IMG/VR virus record: IMGVR_UViG_3300036791_000759
Location: 1 to 64,000 of that record
Length of the DNA stretch: 64,000 nt
Strand: one strand, 5' to 3'
DNA from: a virus
Shown: piece after piece, positions 50,086 through 56,383 of the stretch
Numbering within the stretch: the stretch's first letter is position 1
Layout: the number at the start of each line of letters is the position of its first letter
Notes under the pieces: generated by a model
Databases searched by the model: none
What the model saw: the letters and a program-made list of their open reading frames with translations, nothing else
Told to the model about the DNA's origin: nothing
Program-made: the position numbers and the translations under genes

Positions 50086-51267
50086 ATGAACTTGGAACAA
50101 GCCAAGCGGGTGCTGCTGCGCACCCATGTGTCGGCGTTAGCTCTGGGTGAGCGTGCGTCGGGCATGGTGCTGCAGTCATCACCGGGCGTCGGCAAAACCG
50201 AGGGTGGGTTTCAGTATGTTGAGGATTTGTGCCTCACCCTGAATGAGCCCGTTGGGATGACGCAGTTTATGCTGGCGACGATCCAGTCAGCCGATGTTCG
50301 CGGGTTCGGCATTCCGGTCAAAGCCGCCGATGGCGGGTCCATACCGGACTTTGTGTTCTCGCGGCCGCCATGGGCGCCGGTGCGTGCCAATACGTGGGTG
50401 TGTGAACCCACGGGCAACCCGGAGAAGCCGGTGCGCTGGTACGCCGAGGGCGAGTGGACCGGCGAGATGCCCAGGGTGGGTGTGCTGTTCCTCGATGAGT
50501 TTGGCCAGGCGGAGGAAGATGTTAAAAAACCTGCGGCTGAGCTGATCTACAAGGGGAACGTCGGCGCGTGGAAGCTGCCGGTCGGCTGGCGGGTGATCGC
50601 GGCGACGAACCGGGTGTCGGATCGTAGCGGCGTCATGCGCGAGCTGATGTTTATCGTCAACCGGCGGTGCTTGCTCAATATCCAGCCGCAGCTGCAACCG
50701 TGGCTCGACTGGGCCGCGCGAAAGAAGATTCACTATATGAGCGTGTCGTTCGCGCGGCAGCATCCTGGGGTCGTCTTTCATGAGGATGTTCCCGAGGGTA
50801 CCGATCCGTTCTGCACACCGCGATCGTTGGTTTTGATGGATCGCGATCTGCAGGCCATACGTGGGCCCGAGGAGATCGCCAACGACAAGATGCCCATCGA
50901 CGAGGTCGCGCGCGAGGTCTGCGCCGGCTGGGTCGGGAACGCGACGATGGGGCAGTATTTTACCCATCTGAAGTATTCCGACTTGTTGCCGGACCCTGAC
51001 GATATCGCCAGTGATCCGGGTCGGGCAAAACTGCCCGACACGATGGACGCGCAGATGGTGACGGCGTTTATGCTCTCACATCATGTGAGAGAAGAAACTT
51101 CCGCTCAGTTCCAGCGCTACATCAACCGCATGCACATCGAGATGCAGCATCTTGCCGTGCGCACGATCAAGGGCGATCCCCTAAAGGCCAAGTTCTTCAC
51201 GCTGACCCAGGAGCACCGCGACTGGCTGATGAAGAACAAGGATACGTTCATCGCATCGCGTTCGTAA
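50086..51267 (+). CDS. MoxR/CobS-like AAA+ ATPase
   Basis: A 393-residue single AAA+ module: Walker A SSPGVGKTE (residues 31-39), Walker B VLFLDEFGQ (about 134-142), sensor-1 region IAATNRVSDRS and a helical lid. MoxR-family ATPases work with VWA-domain partners to remodel proteins or metal complexes (for example RavA-ViaA, CobS-CobT). A zincin/VWA protein is encoded 2.2 kb downstream. Motif B and a long hairpin lie just after this gene. Target unknown. Confidence 0.85.
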   Translation: MNLEQAKRVLLRTHVSALALGERASGMVLQSSPGVGKTEGGFQYVEDLCLTLNEPVGMTQFMLATIQSADVRGFGIPVKAADGGSIPDFVFSRPPWAPVRANTWVCEPTGNPEKPVRWYAEGEWTGEMPRVGVLFLDEFGQAEEDVKKPAAELIYKGNVGAWKLPVGWRVIAATNRVSDRSGVMRELMFIVNRRCLLNIQPQLQPWLDWAARKKIHYMSVSFARQHPGVVFHEDVPEGTDPFCTPRSLVLMDRDLQAIRGPEEIANDKMPIDEVAREVCAGWVGNATMGQYFTHLKYSDLLPDPDDIASDPGRAKLPDTMDAQMVTAFMLSHHVREETSAQFQRYINRMHIEMQHLAVRTIKGDPLKAKFFTLTQEHRDWLMKNKDTFIASRS

Positions 51268-51269
51268 TC

Positions 51270-51282
51270 TATAGCTGCTATA
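51270..51282. promoter_or_regulatory. Motif B palindrome
   Basis: TATAG-CTG-CTATA starts two bases after the MoxR-like stop, in the leader of the DUF3150-like gene. Confidence 0.6.
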
Positions 51283-51315
51283 GTATGAGCATCGCCGGGT
51301 GCGTTCGCGCCCGGC

Positions 51316-51363
51316 GGTGATCAGCCTCAGACGTAGCCGAGGTTACGCCTGAGGGTGATCACC
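51316..51363 (+). other. Long leader hairpin
   Basis: GGTGATCAGCCTCAG (51316-51330) pairs with CTGAGGGTGATCACC (51349-51363) with one mismatch, and the loop itself folds as CGTAGC-CGAG-GTTACG, giving a rod of about 20 pairs. An extra GC hairpin (CGCCGGG ... CCCGGCG) precedes it. It looks like a structured RNA or processing site in the 159-base leader of the next gene. Confidence 0.6.
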
Positions 51364-51376
51364 CCCGATCACCTTA

Positions 51377-51391
51377 ATGCTACCGTAGCAA
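51377..51391. promoter_or_regulatory. Motif A site in leader of DUF3150-like gene
   Basis: ATGCTACCGTAGCAA lies 35 bases upstream of the ATG at 51427. Confidence 0.6.
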
Positions 51392-51426
51392 CGCTGCGCC
51401 CGGTAGGCGCAGTAGAGAGGGAGAAC

Positions 51427-52323
51427 ATGAACGACATAGCAGTACATACGCAGGATGTCGGCGACGCGGTGCGCAACGCCGGGCTTCTCGCCAGTGTCCA
51501 GATTTCGGTCTGGGAGGGCATGAAGCTCGACAAGAAATCCTTGGAGGAACTTAAGAAACTCCACGGCGCATCGGGTGATATCGGCCGGGTCAACATTAAC
51601 CTGTTGACCGGGCACGATGGCTTGCTGAGGGACACGCACAGCGCGTTCTTTAGTGTCCGCACCCGCCACTACGAGCTGACGCTGCCGTGGGTGAGCGATC
51701 CCCACGCACCGCGCCAGCGCGGTCCCCGGCTGTTGTCTCATCTGCTGTTCGAGCAATATGTCAAGGAGCTGAGCGTGCTCAAAAAGAGCGCGATCGACCT
51801 GTTGGAGGGTAGTTTCCTTCCGGCGTATCCCGGGCTCGTGCAGGGCGCGCAGGGCAATTTGGGGACCATCGCCCAAGGGTTCCACTACCCGACGGTGGAT
51901 GAGATTAGGAAAGCCTTCCGCGTGCATTTCGACTTCGAGCCGATCCCCGAGGGCGCCGGCTTTCGCGGGTTGGACGGGCACACGCTCGACCAGCTGGGTA
52001 AGCTGCTCGCCAAGAAGCAGGAGCGCCAGGTTGCGGAGGCAACGCGTGCCATGTGGATCGAGACCCGCGCGCGGATCGAGGCATTGATCGCCGCCACCAA
52101 GAAGCCCAACGCGGCGACGGTGGGCAACGTGCGCGAGCTGTTGACGCTCTTGCCGGGGTGGAACATCACCGGCAACCCGGTGGTGAGCGAGGTGGCGCAG
52201 GATATCGACGAGCTGCTCATGGGCATCGAGGCCGAGGATCTGCGCAAGGATGAAAAGCTGCGCAGCGATACCGCCGCGAGCGCGCAGAAGATCGTCGATA
52301 AGATGGCCCGATGGGGGCTGTGA
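51427..52323 (+). CDS. DUF3150-like partner of MoxR ATPase
   Basis: A 298-residue protein. It starts with two helices and VQISVWEGMKLDKKSLEELKKLHG, then RTRHYELTLPWVS, YPTVDEIRKAFRVHFDFEPIPEG and a long C-terminal helical region. The layout matches the DUF3150 proteins that phages encode next to CobS/MoxR and VWA genes. AGAGGGAG precedes the ATG. It probably forms a complex or serves as an adaptor with the ATPase; family assignment is by pattern. Confidence 0.65.
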   Translation: MNDIAVHTQDVGDAVRNAGLLASVQISVWEGMKLDKKSLEELKKLHGASGDIGRVNINLLTGHDGLLRDTHSAFFSVRTRHYELTLPWVSDPHAPRQRGPRLLSHLLFEQYVKELSVLKKSAIDLLEGSFLPAYPGLVQGAQGNLGTIAQGFHYPTVDEIRKAFRVHFDFEPIPEGAGFRGLDGHTLDQLGKLLAKKQERQVAEATRAMWIETRARIEALIAATKKPNAATVGNVRELLTLLPGWNITGNPVVSEVAQDIDELLMGIEAEDLRKDEKLRSDTAASAQKIVDKMARWGL

Positions 52324-52342
52324 CAACACCAGGGCAGGGGCT

Positions 52343-52657
52343 GTGACGCAGGGAACCCCGAAGGCGAATTATGTCTTTATCACCCACGCCAAGCCCTACG
52401 ACGATGGCCAGCTGCGTGTGGTTATCGAGGTCGGGCGACTTGCCCGGGTCAATTATCGCTGGGGTCCATTTTATCAGTCGGAGCTGATGCTGTGGATTGA
52501 AGCCGAGCCCATCGTCGAGCGCGCCGAGCGGGTGTGCGAGAGGCTAAACCGCTCGATACTCGCCGTCGCGGCCGCCGAGCTAAAGCGCGCCGGGTTGAAG
52601 CGTCTCTTTAAACATTGTTGGGAGGAGGATGAGCATGACTATGAGAATGGTGATTAG
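52343..52657 (+). CDS. 104-residue protein
   Basis: The GTG start follows GGGCAGGGG. It has KANYVFITHAKPYDDGQLRVVIEVGRLARVNYRWGPFYQSELMLWI, a beta-rich fold, then a helix with ERVCERLNRSILAVAA. The end is acidic. Function unknown; within the MoxR/VWA cluster. Confidence 0.6.
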   Translation: MTQGTPKANYVFITHAKPYDDGQLRVVIEVGRLARVNYRWGPFYQSELMLWIEAEPIVERAERVCERLNRSILAVAAAELKRAGLKRLFKHCWEEDEHDYENGD

Positions 52658-52724
52658 CGCCGTAGTGCTGATTGCGAGCCAAGCGACGGCTCATGCCTGC
52701 ACGTTGGGATGGGGTGCGCTATGA
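52629..52724 (+). CDS. 31-residue exported peptide
   Basis: It has a strong GGAGGAGG site and an ATG. The peptide MSMTMRMVISAVVLIASQATAHAC... looks like a signal sequence ending in AHA before a short Cys-containing mature part. It overlaps both neighbours. Too short for firm assignment. Confidence 0.4.
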   Translation: MSMTMRMVISAVVLIASQATAHACTLGWGAL

Positions 52725-52951
52725 GCGCGCGCACGCTGACCCTCTATCGCGACGACAGCACCGTACAGGTGGTCTACGAGCGCGTGAAGGCGGTCTTTTG
52801 GACAGCCAACAACACTGTGCTCGTGGTGTCTCAGTTCACCGACGAGGCAAGCGGCGCACATCGCTACATCCACTGGCCGCGCGAACGGTTCTGCTGGTTC
52901 AAAGACGAGCCTGGCAAGGCTGATGCGCTGGCCGATGGAGGGGCGGCATAA
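52721..52951 (+). CDS. 76-residue beta-rich protein
   Basis: MSARTLTLYRDDSTVQVVYERVKAVFWTANNTVLVVSQF... predicts five short strands with HRYIHWPRERFCWFKDE near the end. It is coupled to the previous ORF by ATGA. Function unknown. Confidence 0.6.
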   Translation: MSARTLTLYRDDSTVQVVYERVKAVFWTANNTVLVVSQFTDEASGAHRYIHWPRERFCWFKDEPGKADALADGGAA

Positions 52952-52989
52952 CAACCGTCCTGATTCATCGCCATTGGAAGGAAACGGAC

Positions 52990-53268
52990 ATGACCGCAAT
53001 TGATGATCTGAAAAACAAAGTGACGCGCCTCAGGGATGAGCTTCAAGACGCCGAAACAAAATTGATTAATGCAGTCCGCGAAACCGCACCGTTTAAAGTC
53101 GGCGATGTATGGGTCGACAATCGACGTCGCCAAGGCAAAATAACGAGAATTTTGGTTTCCTATAACTTCAAGCCAGAAGCGCATCTGACACTATACAAGA
53201 AAGACGGCAGCCTCGGCGTTCGCGAAATACCCGCTTTCTCGTGGGATGGCTGGAAGCCACTGCCATGA
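52990..53268 (+). CDS. 92-residue protein with N-terminal coiled coil
   Basis: The helix MTAIDDLKNKVTRLRDELQDAETKLINAV is followed by a small SH3-like beta domain (FKVGDVWVDNRRRQGKITRILVSY ... WDGWKPLP). GGAAGGAAA lies upstream. Function unknown. Confidence 0.65.
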   Translation: MTAIDDLKNKVTRLRDELQDAETKLINAVRETAPFKVGDVWVDNRRRQGKITRILVSYNFKPEAHLTLYKKDGSLGVREIPAFSWDGWKPLP

Positions 53269-53419
53269 CCGCCTCTATCACCGGGCGACAGACTGAGCAA
53301 GCCTATCGGCGTTAGTTCTGCTGAACTGCCCATCCATAGTGGTGGGCAGCTAGCAGCACTAAAGACTGCGAATAAAAACCGCCACACATAAGTACTACCG
53401 TAGCAACTGGAGAAACAAA
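53269..53419. promoter_or_regulatory. Leader of the VWA gene with shared module 3
   Basis: It contains a nested hairpin (TGCTG ... CTGCCCA ... TGGGCAG ... CAGCA at about 53317-53358). The shared module follows: AATAAAAACCGCCACACAT then GTACTACCGTAGCAA (53392-53406). CTGGAG and the ATG at 53420 come next. The module matches the one before 50086 at most positions. Confidence 0.65.
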
Positions 53420-54775
53420 ATGGAGAGGTTACCAAAGTTGGCGAAGCTAACGCCAGCTCAGGAACAGGCAATGGTCGAGGGCCGCATGGCCTTTATGGAT
53501 GATTGCCCGTTCTTTGCCCATTATTACTGGGACCAGCTGAAGGAATATCCGACGTATGACTTTGATACGGCGGCGACCGACAGCCGGCGGGTGTTCTTTA
53601 ACCCCGAGTATATGGCCAAGCTCACGCCGCTCGAACGGGCGTTTGTGCTGGCGCATGAAACCGATCATGCGATCAGCAATCACCCGACGCGGATGAAGTA
53701 TTACCGTGAGACGACGATCCTGCGCGGATTGCCGTTTGATGGTCAGTTCTTCAATGTCTGCGCCGACTATTCGATCAACGCCCGTCTGATCACAGCCAAG
53801 GTCGGGTCGTGCAATCCCGAGTGGCTCTACGCGCCCGATGTGGACGGCACAGAGCTGCCCGAGGATGTCTACGTCAAGAAGTGGCAGAAGCCGCCACCGC
53901 AGCAGCCGCAGCAGCCGACACAGCCCGGTCAGGGACAAGGCGGCGGCGGTCAGTCGGGACAGGGACAAGGCGGTAGTTCTCAACCGCCAGGCCAGACCTA
54001 TGGCCAGGTTAAGAAGGGCGCCAACCCCGACAAAATCGCCAAGGCCAATGGCGGCAGCTTTGATCAGGTGCTCGAACCGTTCACCGATCCGGTGACCGGC
54101 GCGGAGGATATCCCGGGAGAGACCGAGTTCAAGGAAGCCATCGGCAGGGCCGCTGCGGCGGCCAAGGCGGTGGGAAAGATGCCCGGGGTGTTCCAGACGA
54201 TGGTGGACGAGATACTCGAACCACAGGTTACCTGGACCGAGCATATCCGCATGCTGCTGACCGGCACCATCGGCCGGCGCAACGAGACCTGGAACACGCC
54301 CAACCGCAGATATCTGCCGCTGGGGGCGCCGTTCCCGGGTCGGCCGCCGATGATCTTTCTGCCGAGTAAGCGCGGGTATGGCGCGGACTTGGTAGCAGTG
54401 GCGATCGATTGTTCGGGATCGGTCAGCAACGACGAGCTGCGGGTGTTTCTCTCCGAGGTCGGTGGGGTGATCGCCGACTGCAAGCCGCGCCGGGTCATGC
54501 TGATCTGGTGCGATGCGCGGATCCAGCGGATCGACGAAGCCAGATCATTGGACGATCTCGCGGATATCCGGGTCAAGGGTGCGCCGGGTCGTGGGGGAAC
54601 GAGCTTTCATCCACCGTTCGCGTATCTCGACGAAGAGGGGATCGTGCCCGACACGATGATCTACCTCACCGACATGATGGGTAGCTTTCCCGAGGAGCCG
54701 AGGTATCCAACAGTGTGGTGCGCGACCAGCGACATCAAGGCGCCGTTTGGTGAAACCGTAAGGGTAAAGGTGTGA
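53420..54775 (+). CDS. DUF2201-like zincin + VWA protein (MoxR partner)
   Basis: A 451-residue protein. The N-terminal metallopeptidase-like domain has FVLAHETDHAISNH (HETDH at residues 79-83) and NVCADYSINARL, as in DUF2201_N. A Gln/Gly/Pro-rich linker (about 155-195) leads to a helical part. The VWA-like domain has the metal-site motif DCSGS (from residue 330), a Thr in GRGGTSFHPP and LTDMMG, so the MIDAS set is complete. Such proteins pair with MoxR AAA+ ATPases, here encoded at 50086. A metal-dependent remodelling or maturation complex is inferred. Confidence 0.82.
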   Translation: MERLPKLAKLTPAQEQAMVEGRMAFMDDCPFFAHYYWDQLKEYPTYDFDTAATDSRRVFFNPEYMAKLTPLERAFVLAHETDHAISNHPTRMKYYRETTILRGLPFDGQFFNVCADYSINARLITAKVGSCNPEWLYAPDVDGTELPEDVYVKKWQKPPPQQPQQPTQPGQGQGGGGQSGQGQGGSSQPPGQTYGQVKKGANPDKIAKANGGSFDQVLEPFTDPVTGAEDIPGETEFKEAIGRAAAAAKAVGKMPGVFQTMVDEILEPQVTWTEHIRMLLTGTIGRRNETWNTPNRRYLPLGAPFPGRPPMIFLPSKRGYGADLVAVAIDCSGSVSNDELRVFLSEVGGVIADCKPRRVMLIWCDARIQRIDEARSLDDLADIRVKGAPGRGGTSFHPPFAYLDEEGIVPDTMIYLTDMMGSFPEEPRYPTVWCATSDIKAPFGETVRVKV

Positions 54776-54776
54776 G

Positions 54777-55583
54777 ATGCCGAATTTCGAGCTGAGCGAC
54801 GACCATCGGTCGTCGCTGCGAGGTGTGTGCCGCCGTCTGTGCGAGGTGCGTACCCTGACAATGGAGCAGGGATTTCCACTATCACAGGAGGATGTCCAGC
54901 AGGGGATCTTACCAGCGGAGATGCGCGATCTGTTTAACAGGCTGAAGGCGATGGGCGCCGAGTCGGTGCGAAACACCAGGAGCCCGTCGTTCTTTGTCGG
55001 TGGCGAGGGGATCGATCGCGAGGTGGCGATCAATATCACCGGTGTGCAAAACCTGTGGTATGCCTACGAAATCCAGGATGGCGCCTATGTGGCCGGGGAA
55101 CAGATCAAGCAGCGAAACGAGAAGTTTGACAAAAAGCTGTTCTTCAACAACGCGGTGTTAGCTCCCGAGACCTATAAGAAACTGGTCAGGTGGATTAACT
55201 TAGGTGTTCGCGAGCATCGCCAGGCGGCACTGTTGAACGAAACCCTGGTTAGATTTCTGCATCATTCAGGCATGACACTGGGGCACATCATCGCGCGCTG
55301 GCCGGGGTTGACCCTGGTGTTCGACGAGATGGACCGGGGGGGCTATATTAGCAGCCGCTCAAAGAACAGCTGGCGCGACCGGGTACGCCAGCTCCCGGCC
55401 ACTAAGAACCGCTGGGGCTGGCCGGCTTACGGCGATGCTGCAGTGTGGTACGAGAAGAACAAAAAGATACTGGCGGTGTGCGATGAGATGCTGGTCGGCG
55501 CGGCGCAGCTCGACCGCCCCCACACGCCGGGCATGGCGGCGCGGATCGTCGGTTGGCGCCGCAAGGAGGGAGAAAAGATATGA
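54777..55583 (+). CDS. 268-residue protein of the MoxR/VWA cluster
   Basis: It starts one base after the VWA stop, so it is in the same transcript. It is a helical protein with LRGVCRRLCEVRTLTMEQGFPLSQEDVQQGILPAEMRDLFNRL, EVAINITGVQNLWYAYEIQDGAYV and LLNETLVRFLHHSGMTLGHIIARWPGLTLVFDEM. No domain is recognised. Position suggests a dedicated partner or substrate of the ATPase/VWA pair. Confidence 0.7.
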   Translation: MPNFELSDDHRSSLRGVCRRLCEVRTLTMEQGFPLSQEDVQQGILPAEMRDLFNRLKAMGAESVRNTRSPSFFVGGEGIDREVAINITGVQNLWYAYEIQDGAYVAGEQIKQRNEKFDKKLFFNNAVLAPETYKKLVRWINLGVREHRQAALLNETLVRFLHHSGMTLGHIIARWPGLTLVFDEMDRGGYISSRSKNSWRDRVRQLPATKNRWGWPAYGDAAVWYEKNKKILAVCDEMLVGAAQLDRPHTPGMAARIVGWRRKEGEKI

Positions 55584-55786
55584 CGGCAAATGAAGAGGAC
55601 TATCTCAAACGCGAGCTGCTGCGGCTCGACGTGCTGCTGCGCAAGAAGCAAGCCTGGTGGGAGCATCCGCGCAACGCCGCACTGATCCTCGGCGTCGTCA
55701 TCGCCGCTGCTGGCCTGCTCGGCTACAAGATCGGCTCGACGCCGCAGCAGATCATTGTCCACCTCGATCAGCCACTAAAGCCATGA
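55580..55786 (+). CDS. 68-residue single-pass membrane protein
   Basis: An N-terminal charged coil (YLKRELLRLDVLLRKKQAWW) is followed by a transmembrane helix (NAALILGVVIAAAGLLGYKIG, about residues 33-52) and a short periplasmic tail. GGAGGGAGAAAAG lies before the ATG, which overlaps the previous stop. It could anchor the ATPase/VWA complex or be a holin-like protein. Confidence 0.62.
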   Translation: MTANEEDYLKRELLRLDVLLRKKQAWWEHPRNAALILGVVIAAAGLLGYKIGSTPQQIIVHLDQPLKP

Positions 55787-55915
55787 GAACCCACGAATGA
55801 GCACCTCGCGTGGTGCCGCTCGAATATCGACGGGTTTCGCTAGTTTTCTCTCGACGCCGAAATTATAGGTCGTATAGACTGGGGGCCTGACCAAGCGAGC
55901 GCGGAGCCCCCTACC
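55787..55915. other. Gap before HNH gene with motif B
   Basis: It contains TATAG-GTC-GTATA at 55864-55876 (one mismatch) and otherwise no clear signal. It is likely the promoter region for the HNH-PolA unit. Confidence 0.5.
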
Positions 55916-56383
55916 GTGGCTGTGTCTGGTGATCTACTCATAGACCATGACGGGTACTACGCGCCGGCTTGGCGTGGGTCAGCAGGCGCCAGGCCGCCGC
56001 TTTACCGGCTTTGGACTAATATCAGGAACCGCTGCAATAACATGCGTACCCACGATTACCGTTATTACGGTGGTCGTGGGATTAAAGTCTGTGCCCGATG
56101 GGACAACTTTGATGCGTTCGCGCACGACGTAGGTGACTATCCCGGTAAAGGGTGGACGCTCGATCGCATTAACAACGACGGCAACTATGAACTGGGCAAT
56201 GTGCGCTGGGCAACGCGGCGTACTCAGGCGCGCAATAGAAATTATTGTGTATTAACTAAATATGACGCAGACAAAATACGTAGATTGTATGATGAAGGTA
56301 TAATTCAAACTGAACTTGCAGTAATGTTTAATGTGCATCAAGCACATATTAGTGCTATTATTAGAAGGATTATTTGGAAATGA
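55916..56383 (+). CDS. HNH-type putative homing endonuclease upstream of PolA
   Basis: A 155-residue protein (GTG start). RLWTNIRNRCNNMRTHDYRYYGGRGIKVCARWDNFDAFAHDVG, then LDRINNDGNYELGNVRWATRRTQARN, is the block of small phage endonucleases usually called HNH-like homing nucleases. A C-terminal HTH-like part (DADKIRRLYDEGIIQTELAVMFNVHQAHISAIIRR) probably gives DNA specificity. It overlaps the polymerase start by ATGA. The AT-rich 3' half differs from its neighbours, a sign of transfer. Confidence 0.75.
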   Translation: MAVSGDLLIDHDGYYAPAWRGSAGARPPLYRLWTNIRNRCNNMRTHDYRYYGGRGIKVCARWDNFDAFAHDVGDYPGKGWTLDRINNDGNYELGNVRWATRRTQARNRNYCVLTKYDADKIRRLYDEGIIQTELAVMFNVHQAHISAIIRRIIWK

